A DNA stretch of 64,000 nt from Parabacteroides sp. (GCA_017481945.1 JAFUOJ010000003.1:1-64000), one strand, 5' to 3'; shown: positions 25,848 through 35,304, counted from the first letter of the stretch. The notes: generated from the sequence alone by a model not told the origin. Numbers and translations: made by a program.

Positions 25848-26660
25848 ATGACAAGAAACATCGGTTTGTTTTTAGCGCTGTTATGGTTTTCGGTATTTAC
25901 TTCTGTAGCGACCGGGTACACGTATGAACGGAATATCCCCTATCGGGGAAAGACGCAGGATCCGTATGTGAATCAAATGTGTCAGTTAGATATTGCTTAT
26001 AAGTCAGATGTGATGGAGGCTCCCGTCGTTGTTTGGTTTCATGGCGGTGGATTAACTTCTGGGAAGCGGAGTATACCGGAACAATTATTAAAGGATAATA
26101 TGGTGGTTGTTGGTGTGGAATACCGTTTGTCTCCGAAGGTAAAGACGATGGATATTGTTGATGACGCTGCGGCTGCCATTGCTTGGGTCTTTGAGCATAT
26201 TGAGCAATACGGAGGAAATCCTGCTTCTATTTATATTGCCGGACATTCGGCTGGCGGCTATTTGGTAGATATGGTTGGCTTGGATAGAACTTGGTTGGCG
26301 AAGTATGGGCAAGACGCTGACCGGTTAGCGGGAATTATACCCTTTAGTGCGCAAGTGATAACACACTTTGAGACTCGGAATCAGCGTGGGTTGAAACCGT
26401 TACAACCTACGATTGACGAGACAGCCCCTTTGTATCATGTACGGAAAGACTGTGCACCGATATTGATTCTTTCCGGAGACCGGGAGAAGGAACTATATGG
26501 CCGCTATGAGGAGTTGGCCTACTTCTGGCGTTTATTTAAATTGGTTGGTCATCCGGATGTGACTCTCTATGAATTGGGAGGTTTTGATCATGGAGGGATG
26601 TGTGCTGCCGGATTTCCATTGGCAATTCAGTTTATACGGGAACATGAAAAGGGAAAATAG
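25848..26660 (+). CDS. Exported alpha/beta-hydrolase (esterase/lipase type)
   Basis: A 270-residue protein with an N-terminal signal peptide (TRNIGLFLALLWFSVFTSVATG). The hormone-sensitive-lipase-like oxyanion motif is in VWFHGGGLTSG (about residues 63-73) and the nucleophile elbow in IAGHSAGGYL (Ser at about residue 134). The acid and histidine are supplied by ILSGDREKE and GGFDHGGMC near the C-terminus. It probably acts on short-chain esters in the periplasm; the substrate is unknown. It is first of a plus-strand series running to the flippase gene. Confidence 0.87.
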   Translation: MTRNIGLFLALLWFSVFTSVATGYTYERNIPYRGKTQDPYVNQMCQLDIAYKSDVMEAPVVVWFHGGGLTSGKRSIPEQLLKDNMVVVGVEYRLSPKVKTMDIVDDAAAAIAWVFEHIEQYGGNPASIYIAGHSAGGYLVDMVGLDRTWLAKYGQDADRLAGIIPFSAQVITHFETRNQRGLKPLQPTIDETAPLYHVRKDCAPILILSGDREKELYGRYEELAYFWRLFKLVGHPDVTLYELGGFDHGGMCAAGFPLAIQFIREHEKGK

Positions 26661-26693
26661 TATTAATTTTGCGAAGAATAATTTGAAAAGAAT

Positions 26694-27656
26694 ATGGCGA
26701 AGGTATTAGTTACTTATGATATGTTTCGGGAAGGGTTTACCGAATTGGAAGCGCGGTATGAGGTGACTTTTCCTGAAGGACGAGACTTTACTTATGAAGA
26801 GGTGAGGGAAAAAATTTCGGAATACGATGTGTTGTGTCCGATGTTTAATTTCCCGGTCAATAAGGAATTAATTGACGCAGCACCTAATCTGAAGTTGGTT
26901 GCCAATTATGCGGTTGGCTATAATAATATAGATGTAGCCTATTGCCTTGAAAAAGGTATTACAGTAGCAAACACACCGGGACCGGTGATTGCTCCAACTG
27001 CAAATCTCGCATTGGGTTTAATGTTGGATGTGGCTCGACGTATTACGGAGTGCGATCGGAAGTTACGTAGGGAAGGAGAAAATATGAAGGTGGATATCTC
27101 TCAACTTTTAGGGCTTGGCATAACCGGAAAGACGTTGGGTATTATCGGTATGGGGAATATTGGTAAGGCACTTGCAAAGCGAGCCAACGCTTGTGGTATG
27201 GATGTCCTGTATCATAATCGTCGCCGATTGTATATAGATGAAGAAGCAGATTTGAATGTGACTTATGTTTCTAAAGAGGAGTTATTGGCTGAGTCTGATT
27301 TCGTATCATTGAATGCGCCTTATACTCTGGAAACTTATCATATCATTGGAGAGGCTGAGCTGAAACAGATGAAACCTTCGGCTATCTTAATTAATACGGC
27401 ACGCGGGCCGTTAGTAGATGAGAAAGCGTTGGTACAAGCTTTAAAAGAGGGTTCGATTCATGGAGCGGGTTTGGATGTCTTTGAGTTTGGTGACCATCCG
27501 CTGCCGGAATTGTTGGAGTTAGAGAATGTGGTTTTGACCACTCACTTAGGAACACAGACGTTGGAGACACGCATTATTATGGCACAGGCTGTTTGTAATA
27601 ATGTGATTGGATTTTTAGAGGGTGACCGACCTGTCTCTCGGGTATTACGACCATGA
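26694..27656 (+). CDS. D-2-hydroxyacid dehydrogenase (NAD(P)-dependent)
   Basis: A 320-residue oxidoreductase. The nucleotide-binding motif LGIIGMGNIGKAL is at about residues 148-160. The second strand ends in YHNRRRL, whose arginines replace the usual acidic residue and suggest NADPH. The catalytic Arg lies in INTARGPLVDE, a Glu follows in the next helix, and the His is in LTTHLGTQTLE. Glyoxylate, hydroxypyruvate or similar 2-ketoacid reduction is likely. Its stop overlaps the start of the AlkD-like gene by 4 bp. Confidence 0.88.
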   Translation: MAKVLVTYDMFREGFTELEARYEVTFPEGRDFTYEEVREKISEYDVLCPMFNFPVNKELIDAAPNLKLVANYAVGYNNIDVAYCLEKGITVANTPGPVIAPTANLALGLMLDVARRITECDRKLRREGENMKVDISQLLGLGITGKTLGIIGMGNIGKALAKRANACGMDVLYHNRRRLYIDEEADLNVTYVSKEELLAESDFVSLNAPYTLETYHIIGEAELKQMKPSAILINTARGPLVDEKALVQALKEGSIHGAGLDVFEFGDHPLPELLELENVVLTTHLGTQTLETRIIMAQAVCNNVIGFLEGDRPVSRVLRP

Positions 27657-28363
27657 CAGCAGCTTTTGTTCTAAGTGAATTGCAATCGATCGGCTCTTCG
27701 GAGAAGGCGGTCCATTTAAGTCGTTTCTTTAAGACGGGACCGGGGCAGTATGGAGAGGGAGATCGTTTCTTAGGGGTTATGGTTCCTTATTCGCGAGCCA
27801 TTGCAAAAGCGAATAAAGCAATGCCGTTGGAAGAGGTTCAACTTCTCTTGGAATCTCCTTGGCATGAAGCACGTCTTTGCGCGTTACTAATATTAGTATA
27901 TCGTTTCAAAGAACGAAAAATAACAGAAGAAGAAAGAGAGCAGATCTATAGCTTCTATATAAAGAATGCACGTCGTTGTAATAACTGGGATTTGGTAGAC
28001 CTGTCGTGCCGGGATATTGTAGGTGAGTATTTGGTAGATAAAGATCGTTCGATACTCTATCGATTGGCAGATAGTGAAAATTTGTGGGAACAACGAATAG
28101 CTGTAGTGGCTACTTGGGCTTTTATCCGCCGTTCAGATTTCAATGATACATTGGCTTTGGCCGAACGGTTGATGGCACATAAACATGATTTAATGCATAA
28201 GGCGGTTGGCTGGATGTTACGCGAAGTCGGGAAGAAAGATCGGGAGACACTTACAAATTTCTTGGAAAAAAATGCAACACAGTTGCCCCGTACAACACTT
28301 CGTTATGCCATTGAACATTATCCGGAACCCCAACGACAATATTTTTTAAAGATGAAAAAATGA
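27653..28363 (+). CDS. DNA alkylation repair protein (AlkD-like HEAT-repeat glycosylase)
   Basis: A 236-residue all-helical protein made of HEAT-like repeats. Family landmarks are GVMVPYSRAIAK, the aromatic/acidic NNWDLVDLSCRDIVGEYL, WEQRIAVVATWAFIRR and KAVGWMLREVGKKD, which line the positively charged DNA groove of AlkD proteins. It removes bulky or cationic alkylated bases such as N3/N7-alkylpurines. It is translationally coupled at both ends: ATGA overlap with the dehydrogenase and a 4-bp overlap with the LOG gene. Confidence 0.92.
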   Translation: MTAAFVLSELQSIGSSEKAVHLSRFFKTGPGQYGEGDRFLGVMVPYSRAIAKANKAMPLEEVQLLLESPWHEARLCALLILVYRFKERKITEEEREQIYSFYIKNARRCNNWDLVDLSCRDIVGEYLVDKDRSILYRLADSENLWEQRIAVVATWAFIRRSDFNDTLALAERLMAHKHDLMHKAVGWMLREVGKKDRETLTNFLEKNATQLPRTTLRYAIEHYPEPQRQYFLKMKK

Positions 28364-28962
28364 TGGAGAAAGGAAGAAATAAAATAAAATCAGTCTGTGT
28401 CTATTGTGCCTCCAGTACGCAGGTGGATAAGGTATATTACGAGGCTGCAACGGAATTAGGTCGCTTGTTGGGAGGAAAGCAAATACGGGTGATAAATGGA
28501 GCGGGTAATACCGGATTGATGTGCGCTGTCTCTGATGGAGCGTTGGAAGTTGGTGGAAAAGTTACGGGAGTGATACCTCATTTCATGGTGGAACAGCATT
28601 GGTGTCATCAATCTTTGACGGAGTTGATAGAGGTGAATGATATGCACGAACGGAAGCAACTAATGGCTAATTTGTCGGACGCAGTGATTGCTCTGCCGGG
28701 TGGATGTGGTACGTTGGAAGAACTCTTGGAGGTAATTACTTGGAAACAGCTGGGGTTGTATTTAAATCCTATCGTCATATTAAATGTAAAAGGCTACTTT
28801 GATCCTTTATTGGAAATGCTTCAAAGAGCTTTGGAGGAGCGGTTCATGCGTCCGCAGCATGCGCAGCTTTGGGCTGTAGCTTCTTCTCCGGAGGAAGCTG
28901 TTGAGCTAATTCATACTGAACCCATTTGGGATGCCAGTGTTCGAAAGCTGGCATTGGTGTAA
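28360..28962 (+). CDS. LOG-family (TIGR00730) nucleotide 5'-monophosphate phosphoribohydrolase
   Basis: A 200-residue Rossmann-fold protein. The N-terminus has [12 protein letters not shown], and the signature [20 protein letters not shown] (about residues 112-131) is the LOG active site, with the neighbouring Arg in MHERKQLM. Such enzymes cleave nucleoside monophosphates to base and ribose 5-phosphate. In bacteria the usual substrate is AMP or a cytokinin-like nucleotide. It follows the alkylation-repair gene without a gap and precedes ruvB by 56 bp. Confidence 0.9.
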   Translation: MMEKGRNKIKSVCVYCASSTQVDKVYYEAATELGRLLGGKQIRVINGAGNTGLMCAVSDGALEVGGKVTGVIPHFMVEQHWCHQSLTELIEVNDMHERKQLMANLSDAVIALPGGCGTLEELLEVITWKQLGLYLNPIVILNVKGYFDPLLEMLQRALEERFMRPQHAQLWAVASSPEEAVELIHTEPIWDASVRKLALV

Positions 28963-28990
28963 TTTTAGGGGATTTACTTAAAATCTTTAT

Positions 28991-28998
28991 TATCTTTG
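28991..28998 (+). promoter_or_regulatory. -7 box of ruvB
   Basis: TATCTTTG matches TAnnTTTG 21 bp before the ruvB ATG at 29019. This supports that start over the longer frame opening at 28926. Confidence 0.6.
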
Positions 28999-29018
28999 CC
29001 TATCAAAGGAAGAAGAAT

Positions 29019-30044
29019 ATGGAAGATCATTTTGATATACGGGATGTACGAATGCCGGAAAGCGAACGGGAGTACGAAAATGCTCTTCGTCCGCTTTCTT
29101 TTCGTGATTTTAGCGGACAGGCCAAAGTTGTTGAGAATTTGAAAGTCTTTGTGATGGCGGCCCGAATGCGTAAAGAGGCTTTGGACCATGTATTACTTCA
29201 TGGCCCTCCTGGATTGGGGAAAACAACATTATCCAATATTATAGCGAATGAGTTAGGAGTTGGCTTTAAAGTAACTTCTGGTCCGGTGCTGGATAAACCC
29301 GGTGATTTGGCAGGCGTATTAACATCTTTGGAGAAGAATGATGTACTCTTTATTGATGAGATTCACCGGTTAAGTCCAATCGTTGAAGAGTATCTTTATT
29401 CGGCGATGGAAGATTATCGGATTGATATCATGATTGATAAAGGTCCCAGTGCCCGTTCCATCCAAATTGATTTGGCTCCGTTTACTTTGGTAGGGGCGAC
29501 TACTCGAAGTGGTCTATTGACCAGTCCGCTACGGGCACGCTTTGGAATCAATCTGCATTTGGAGTATTATGAAATGGAGACTTTGACAAAGATTATCCTT
29601 CGTAGTGCAGATATTCTTAATGTAAAGTGTGAGCTGAATGCAGCTCGTGAGATCGCTTCGCGTAGTAGAGGAACTCCTCGTATTGCGAATGCTTTGTTAC
29701 GTCGTGTGCGTGACTTTGCACAGGTGAAGGGATCAGGAGATATTGATAAAGCGATTGCTTGTTATGCTTTGGAAGCATTGAATATTGATCGATATGGATT
29801 GGATCAGATTGATAACAAACTATTGACAACTATCATAGATAAGTTTAAGGGAGGTCCGGTAGGATTGACAACCATTGCGACTGCACTGGGCGAAGATCCG
29901 GGAACCATTGAGGAAGTTTATGAACCTTTCTTAATTAAAGAGGGCTTTATCAAGCGGACGCCTCGTGGTCGGGAAGTTACGGATTTAGCTTATACACATT
30001 TAGGACGTAGCCGGGGAAGTGAACAAGGTTTTTTATTTGATTAA
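29019..30044 (+). CDS. ruvB: Holliday junction branch migration helicase RuvB
   Basis: ATG at 29019 gives 341 residues, the normal RuvB length. The AAA+ motifs are complete: Walker [13 protein letters not shown] (about residues 60-71), Walker [11 protein letters not shown], sensor 1 [11 protein letters not shown] with the arginine finger PLRARFG, and sensor 2 RGTPRIAN. The C-terminal winged helix is [15 protein letters not shown]. RuvB hexamers drive branch migration with RuvA; ruvA is not in the window. It is followed by the flippase after 6 bp. Confidence 0.97.
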   Translation: MEDHFDIRDVRMPESEREYENALRPLSFRDFSGQAKVVENLKVFVMAARMRKEALDHVLLHGPPGLGKTTLSNIIANELGVGFKVTSGPVLDKPGDLAGVLTSLEKNDVLFIDEIHRLSPIVEEYLYSAMEDYRIDIMIDKGPSARSIQIDLAPFTLVGATTRSGLLTSPLRARFGINLHLEYYEMETLTKIILRSADILNVKCELNAAREIASRSRGTPRIANALLRRVRDFAQVKGSGDIDKAIACYALEALNIDRYGLDQIDNKLLTTIIDKFKGGPVGLTTIATALGEDPGTIEEVYEPFLIKEGFIKRTPRGREVTDLAYTHLGRSRGSEQGFLFD

Positions 30045-30050
30045 AGAGTT

Positions 30051-31562
30051 ATGGCAGGAGGAATGAAGCGGCTCGCAGGGGAGACTGCAATTTATGGAGT
30101 CAGCAGTATCGTTGGGAAATTTTTGAACTGGATGTTAGTCCCCATGTACACGCGGGTGTTGGCTACTGAAAGTGACTTTGGTGTAGTGACCAATCTGTAT
30201 GCTTGGACGGCTTTATTGATGGTGATTTTGACGTATGGTATGGAGACGGGTTTTTTCCGATTTATGAATAAGAAGGAAATAACGCTTCCTATGCGTGTCT
30301 ATGCAACTACTCTGTTTAGTTTGGCTTCTACTTCCATCTTCTTTGTCTTTTTTGTGTTTAGTGCTTTGACTCCGATTAGCCATTTGTTGGGTTATGGGGA
30401 ACATCCGGAATATGTAGGAATGATGGCAGGGATTGTAGCAGTTGATGCATTTTGTAGTATACCATTTGCTTTTCTTCGGTATCAAGGAAAGGCAGTTCGT
30501 TTTGCCGGAATAAAGTTACTGAATATATTTTTGAATATTATTTTGGTCGTTTTCTTCTTGCTTGTTTGTCCTTGGATTTATACGTATGCTCCTGTATTGA
30601 TAGAGTGGTTTTATAAGCCCGATTATCAAGTTGGTTATATTTTTATTGCAAATGTAGGGACAACTTTGGTGACTTTCCTTTTGTTGATTCCGGATATGAT
30701 CCCCGGGTTAAGAGAAAAAGCAAGTTTTGGGTTGTTAAAACAGATGTTACGTTATTCTTTCCCTATTTTGCTTTTAGGTATTGCTGGTATATTTAATCAA
30801 ACTGCAGATAAGATTTTATTTCCTTTTTTGTTTGATGATAAAGAATATGCTACTACACAGTTAGGTATTTATGGGGCTTGTTTTAAAGTTGCTGTTGTTA
30901 TGGTTATGTTTATCCAAGCCTTTCGTTATGCTTACGAGCCTTTTATTTTTGCTAAAAATAAGAGTGAGGGGGATAATACTAAAGCCTACTCGGAAGCAAT
31001 GAAATATTTTATCATCTTCTCGTTGATCATCTTTTTAGGAGTTATGTACTATTTGGATATATTGAAGTATTTTGTAGCGGCAGAATATTATCCTGGATTA
31101 CGTGTTGTACCAATAGTTATGTTAGGGGAATTGTTCTTCGGTATCTATTTCAACTTATCTTTTTGGTATAAATTGATTGATCAGACACAATGGGGAGCCT
31201 ATTTCTCTACGGTGGGTTGCATAGTGACAGTTCTGATGATTGTTTTATTAGCTCCTTCATTTGGTTATATGGCTTGTGCTTGGGCCTCTTTTGCCAGCAA
31301 TCTGTTGATGATGGTTCTCTCTTATGTTATAGGACAAAAGAAGTTCCCAATACAATATGATTTAAAGTCAGCTATGGTTTATAGTGTACTGGCTGCTGTA
31401 TTTTATGTAGCAGGTATATTGCCTCAAATAGATTCAGAAATCCTTCGTTTGGGATACCGTACTTTATTGCTTTTAGTTTTCTTGGTAATCGTTATTAAAC
31501 GTGATTTACCGCTCAGTGAGTTGCCTTATATTGGCAGACGCTTTAAAAAAAGTGGAATGTAA
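30051..31562 (+). CDS. Oligosaccharide/lipid-linked sugar flippase (Wzx-like, MOP superfamily)
   Basis: A 503-residue protein with about 14 predicted transmembrane helices. The N-terminal family block is GETAIYGVSSIVGKFLNWMLVPMYTR (split here by motif: YGVSSIVGKF and VPMYTRVL), with a GMETGFFRF segment in helix 3. The MOP superfamily flips lipid-linked oligosaccharides across the inner membrane for O-antigen, capsule or similar polymers. No glycosyltransferase cluster is near, so the substrate cannot be assigned. It is 6 bp after ruvB and 14 bp before a small monooxygenase. Confidence 0.85.
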   Translation: MAGGMKRLAGETAIYGVSSIVGKFLNWMLVPMYTRVLATESDFGVVTNLYAWTALLMVILTYGMETGFFRFMNKKEITLPMRVYATTLFSLASTSIFFVFFVFSALTPISHLLGYGEHPEYVGMMAGIVAVDAFCSIPFAFLRYQGKAVRFAGIKLLNIFLNIILVVFFLLVCPWIYTYAPVLIEWFYKPDYQVGYIFIANVGTTLVTFLLLIPDMIPGLREKASFGLLKQMLRYSFPILLLGIAGIFNQTADKILFPFLFDDKEYATTQLGIYGACFKVAVVMVMFIQAFRYAYEPFIFAKNKSEGDNTKAYSEAMKYFIIFSLIIFLGVMYYLDILKYFVAAEYYPGLRVVPIVMLGELFFGIYFNLSFWYKLIDQTQWGAYFSTVGCIVTVLMIVLLAPSFGYMACAWASFASNLLMMVLSYVIGQKKFPIQYDLKSAMVYSVLAAVFYVAGILPQIDSEILRLGYRTLLLLVFLVIVIKRDLPLSELPYIGRRFKKSGM

Positions 31563-31576
31563 TTAGTCATATAAAT

Positions 31577-31978
31577 ATGAGAGGTTTTATTATTATCTGT
31601 CTAATTGTCATGGAAGTTTTGGAGGTGAAAGCTCAAGATATTATGAATAAGGATCAAATGCTTGTACGTATTTCAGAGATAGAAGTTTATCCGGAATATT
31701 TGGAGGAATATCTTTCTTTTGCGTTGACAGTAGGGGCAACTTCTGTACAGAAAGAGCCGGGGGTTATTGCTATTTATCCAATGATACAGCAGCGGGATTC
31801 TTGTCAAGTGCGTATCTTGGAAATTTATGCTAATGATGAAGCTTATAAACATCATATCAGTACGGAACATTTCCTTACTTATAAAAAAGGTACACTTCAC
31901 ATGGTTAAATCGCTTGACTTGGTGGATATGATACCGATGAATCCTAAAACTATGTCTGATATCTTTCGGAAAATGTAA
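31577..31978 (+). CDS. Exported antibiotic-biosynthesis-monooxygenase (ABM) domain protein
   Basis: A 133-residue protein with a signal peptide (GFIIICLIVMEVLEVKAQ) followed by a single ABM ferredoxin-like domain: LVRISEIEVYPEYLEEYLSFA, EPGVIAIYPM, RILEIYANDEAYKHHISTEHF. The domain family includes quinol monooxygenases and small haem-degrading or stress proteins. Export suggests a periplasmic role. No catalytic assignment is possible. Confidence 0.8.
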   Translation: MRGFIIICLIVMEVLEVKAQDIMNKDQMLVRISEIEVYPEYLEEYLSFALTVGATSVQKEPGVIAIYPMIQQRDSCQVRILEIYANDEAYKHHISTEHFLTYKKGTLHMVKSLDLVDMIPMNPKTMSDIFRKM

Positions 31979-32055
31979 AGAAGAAATTCAGAAATGGTTG
32001 ATTGCGTGTTAAACAGAATGATATTAATTAATAATAGATAAGTAACAAACAAAGA

Positions 32056-34200
32056 ATGAATGGTATGAAAAAGTTGTGGGTGGTTTTGCTGCTTCTTGTT
32101 GCTTCAGGTCAAGTATTTGCAGACGAAGGTATGTGGGTGCTGAAAGAATTGACCAAGCAAAATCTGGCAAGAATGAAGGAATTAGGTTTTACTCCTTCTT
32201 ATGAACAATTGTATAGTGAAACAAATCCTTGTGTGGCAAATGCAGTTGTGATTTTTGGTGGAGGATGTACGGGTATTACGGTTTCAAATGAAGGTTTGAT
32301 TTTTACGAATCACCATTGTGGTTTTGGCTCTATCCAACAATTAAGTAGTGTAGAGCATGACTATTTAAAAAATGGATTTATCTCTCAGAGTAAAGAGGAA
32401 GAATTACCTGTTCCAGGTTTGAAAGTGCGTTATTTACGGGAGACAGTAGATGTCAGTGATCGTATCAATTCTCAAATCTCTTCTATTCAAGAGGAGCAAT
32501 TACGTTTGGCAGCTGCCGATTCTATTGGACGTGTATTGGCAGATTCAGTAGGAAACTCAGAGTTCCAATCTGCAGATGTGATACCTTTCTACAGTAATAA
32601 TAAATACTTCTTAATTGTTTATGATGTGTTTAGAGATGTTCGTATGGTGTTTGCTCCCCCCAGCTCTATAGGTAAGTTTGGTGGAGATACGGATAACTGG
32701 ATGTGGCCGCGTCATACAGGAGATTTCTCGGTCTTCCGTGTATATGCAGACTCAAATAATAAACCTGCGAACTATAGTAAAGAGAATAAACCATATAAGC
32801 CGAAATATGTAGTTGAAGTCTCTTTGCAAGGATATCAGGATAAGGACTATGCTATGACCATTGGTTTCCCGGGAAGTACGGATCGTTATTTATGTTCATG
32901 GGGTGTACAGCAGAGGATTGAAGATAGTAATAAACCCCGTATAGAAGTTCGTGGAATTAAACAGGAGATCTGGAAAACAGCTATGCTTGCCAGTGATGAA
33001 GTACGTATTAAATACGCTTCTAAATATGCAGGTAGTTCTAACTATTGGAAGAACTCTATTGGAATGAATAAGGGATTAGCCAATTTAAAGGTGATAGACC
33101 GCAAACGGAATGAGGAGGCTGCTTTTGCAGCTTGGGTTGCACAGGATTCTCAGCGAAAAGAAAAATATGGAGAAGTCTTAAGTCTTTTGGAAAAAGGATA
33201 TACCTCTTCGAGTGAATATAGAAAACTTTCCACCTATTTAAGTGAAGCTTTTGTGAATGGGGCTGAAATTGTTCGATTGGCGCGCGAAGTTCAACGGGTG
33301 GATGTTAAGAAGTCAACACCGGAAGAGATTGATATGATTTTGGAAGACCGTATTAAAGCGTTTTTTAAAGATTATGAACCAAGTCTTGATCAGAAAGTTT
33401 TGGCAGCGATGATGAAGGTGGTAAAAGAACGTGTACCGGCCGAATATCTTCCAAGTGTTTATGAGAAAATTGATAAGAAGTATAAAGGTGATTATGAAAA
33501 ATATGCAGCCGATCTCTTCAAGAAAACCGTTCTTTTATCTTATGATAATATTGCGGAAATGCTGAGAGATCCGAAAAAGTATGAGAAACTATTGAAGAAG
33601 GATCCTGCTGCAGAATTGAGTCTGTCAGTTTTAATCTCTATTTTTGAGTTACAGCAACTTTCGGGTAGTTCTTATTATGATATTGCCAAAGGAGAACGTT
33701 TGTATTTTGCCGGCTTGAGAGAGATGTATCCGGAAAAGGCACTCCCTTCTGATGCGAACTTTACAATGCGTGTAAGCTATGGCTCTGTCGGGGGATATCG
33801 TCCGTATGACGCTGCTTGGTACTCTTATTACAGTACACAAAAAGGTATTTTTGAAAAAGAAAATCCAGAAAGTGATGAATTCTGGGTACAACCTGAAATA
33901 TTAGATTTAATTCGTAGCAAGGATTTTGGTCAATATGTGAATAAAGAAGGAGATCTACAGTTGTGTTTCCTTTCTAATAATGATATTACAGGTGGAAACT
34001 CCGGTAGTCCGGTGTTTGACAAAAATGCTCGCTTGATTGGGCTTGCTTTTGATGGTAATTGGGAAGCGATGAGTGGAGATATTGCTTTTGAACCGGATCT
34101 GCAACGTACAATCAGTGTGGATATTCGTTATGTCTTATTCATGATTGATAAATGGGGAAAATGTCCTCGTTTGATTAATGAGCTAAAATTAGCGAAATAA
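32056..34200 (+). CDS. S46-family dipeptidyl peptidase (DPP7-like)
   Basis: A 714-residue exported serine exopeptidase with signal peptide MKKLWVVLLLLVASGQVFA. The chymotrypsin-fold triad is visible: His in FTNHHCGFGS (about residue 85), Asp in the DVFRDVRMVFAPP/GGDTDNWMWPRH region and Ser in GGNSGSPVF (about residue 649). A Gly in AFDGNWEAMSGD, about 18 residues on, is where DPP7 has Gly and DPP11 has Arg, so release of dipeptides after hydrophobic P1 residues is likelier than after Asp/Glu. It supports peptide-based growth. Transcribed alone with a strong terminator. Confidence 0.92.
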   Translation: MNGMKKLWVVLLLLVASGQVFADEGMWVLKELTKQNLARMKELGFTPSYEQLYSETNPCVANAVVIFGGGCTGITVSNEGLIFTNHHCGFGSIQQLSSVEHDYLKNGFISQSKEEELPVPGLKVRYLRETVDVSDRINSQISSIQEEQLRLAAADSIGRVLADSVGNSEFQSADVIPFYSNNKYFLIVYDVFRDVRMVFAPPSSIGKFGGDTDNWMWPRHTGDFSVFRVYADSNNKPANYSKENKPYKPKYVVEVSLQGYQDKDYAMTIGFPGSTDRYLCSWGVQQRIEDSNKPRIEVRGIKQEIWKTAMLASDEVRIKYASKYAGSSNYWKNSIGMNKGLANLKVIDRKRNEEAAFAAWVAQDSQRKEKYGEVLSLLEKGYTSSSEYRKLSTYLSEAFVNGAEIVRLAREVQRVDVKKSTPEEIDMILEDRIKAFFKDYEPSLDQKVLAAMMKVVKERVPAEYLPSVYEKIDKKYKGDYEKYAADLFKKTVLLSYDNIAEMLRDPKKYEKLLKKDPAAELSLSVLISIFELQQLSGSSYYDIAKGERLYFAGLREMYPEKALPSDANFTMRVSYGSVGGYRPYDAAWYSYYSTQKGIFEKENPESDEFWVQPEILDLIRSKDFGQYVNKEGDLQLCFLSNNDITGGNSGSPVFDKNARLIGLAFDGNWEAMSGDIAFEPDLQRTISVDIRYVLFMIDKWGKCPRLINELKLAK

Positions 34201-34257
34201 AAATACCCTTTATAAAGGGGTAAAATGCCATATTGTCATGCTTAAAAGCATGTTTTA

Positions 34258-34302
34258 GAGATTAAAAAGGAGAAAAGGCAACTTTTCTCCTTTTTTAATC
34301 TC
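34258..34302 (+). terminator. Strong terminator after the S46 peptidase
   Basis: Bases 34258-34277 pair with 34282-34302 around GCAA, with one bulge, and the right arm itself contains a T6 run. Smaller palindromes, TACCCTTTATAAAGGGGTA at 34204-34222 and CATGCTTAAAAGCATG at 34238-34253, lie just before it. Confidence 0.8.
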
Positions 34303-34488
34303 AGTTATATAGCTCCTATTCCCTCGTAACTTCTGAGTGGTTAAAAACTGCCCTAAAATCTTTTGAATATTCCTGCCCAATGGTTCTACATTTTTAAAAT
34401 ATGTGATTCTCCGAGAGTCGAGCTTTTGCAGTTTGTTTGAAATATAGATGTTTTTTGTAGCAAAAGGAAAGTTGATAAATAATTTGAA

Positions 34489-34496
34489 TATCTTTG
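34489..34496 (+). promoter_or_regulatory. -7 box of a decayed lipoprotein gene
   Basis: TATCTTTG ends only 5 bp before the ATG at 34502, so a transcript would be nearly leaderless. Confidence 0.4.
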
Positions 34497-34501
34497 TGTC
34501 C

Positions 34502-34672
34502 ATGAGAACAATCGATATAGTATTTATTTTTTATTCTTGCTTCTGTTTGTCGGATGTCAGGGTAGAACGATTATTTCTTTTGGCTACATTGAATAAACGG
34601 GAGATTCGGGTTTGCTGTTTTCCGATGGATAGTAAATCGAATTTGGACCGAATCTTGAAAAATTGGTATTAG
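34502..34672 (+). pseudogene. Remnant of a small lipoprotein gene
   Basis: The frame from ATG 34502 gives 56 residues with no recognisable domain. The +2 frame from 34522 encodes a clean lipoprotein leader, IYFLFLLLFVGCQGR, whose lipobox Cys codon is at 34555-34557, and stops soon after. One base change between 34513 and 34522 would join the start to this leader. A promoter in front and a terminator behind suggest a once-functional unit of about 180 bp. Decay or a very short peptide are both possible. Confidence 0.4.
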
Positions 34673-34673
34673 G

Positions 34674-34706
34674 AATTCCGGTTTTTGGAACTGAAAACCG
34701 GAATTT
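34674..34706 (+). terminator. Intrinsic terminator
   Basis: AATTCCGGTTTT (34674-34685) pairs perfectly with AAAACCGGAATT (34694-34705), followed by T-rich sequence. Confidence 0.65.
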
Positions 34707-34811
34707 TCTCTATTAATAGAAATCTAAAGTTTAGTAAATAAAAGGAAATCAGATATGTAGGTTGATTAAAAGAAAATATATCCATTCCGGTTTTATATTA
34801 AAAATATCCTC

Positions 34812-35041
34812 TAATTTTGCCTAAAGGATAAAATCAAACAGTCTATGTTACTTTTGCGGATCTATCCGCATTTGCAACGATTGTAATTAGTGGTAGTAAT
34901 GGAGAATATGTTGTAGAATCGTAGACTGCTCTAAAAACTGTTTCAATCGTATTAACTCTAACAACCTCATTCACCTCTTATGAGATTACGATTAGCTATG
35001 AGGATAAGGAGTTTAGTGGAAGTTTTTCGATTGAAGAATAA
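34812..35041 (+). pseudogene. Decayed DUF3244-type exported protein gene with retained promoter
   Basis: A frame from 34841 to 35041 reads VYVTFADLSAFATIVISG, then stops in frame (TAG at 34922-34924). It continues as TALKTVSIVLTLTTSF and YEITISYEDKEFSGSFSIEE. This is the strand pattern and C-terminus of the small secreted DUF3244 beta-sandwich proteins. A -7 box TAATTTTG sits at 34812-34819, but the start codon and signal peptide are missing. The sequence from here to 35225 shows only weak inverted arms (GAAGCGAAT/ATTCGCTTC). Confidence 0.55.
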
Positions 35042-35225
35042 CATAACCCTATAAAATAGAAGCGAATTGTTTATCAGATACATGTGGTAAAACTCAGTGA
35101 ACTGTATTGATTTACTATTCGCTTCAATAATAAAAGCCAGCTTCACTTTCTTTCTAAAAGAAAAAACATAGAGATTTATAATCACTTTTTTGCTTGGGTT
35201 TAAAAGATTAAGTAAAAGAATGAAT

Positions 35226-35304
35226 AAGTTTCAAGTTAGAAACTTCGAGTTCCATCATGAGAAACTAAAAGTTTCATGACGTGAAACTCTTAGCATTATG
35301 CTAA
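35226..35304 (+). repeat. Alternating palindrome array (array 3)
   Basis: Four palindromes stand back to back. The first, AAGTTTC-N6-GAAACTT (35226-35245), is followed by an imperfect one centred near 35257. Then come AGTTTCA-N5-TGAAACT (35270-35288) and TTAGCAT-N1-ATGCTAA (35290-35304). Centre spacing is about 22, 22 and 18 bp, giving the same 40-43 bp double period as the arrays at 10381 and 45231, with different sequences. Confidence 0.6.

Noticed and set aside
34967-35185. Minus-strand frame in the decayed region
   Set aside because: No recognisable domain, no promoter, and it overlaps the DUF3244 remnant on the other strand.
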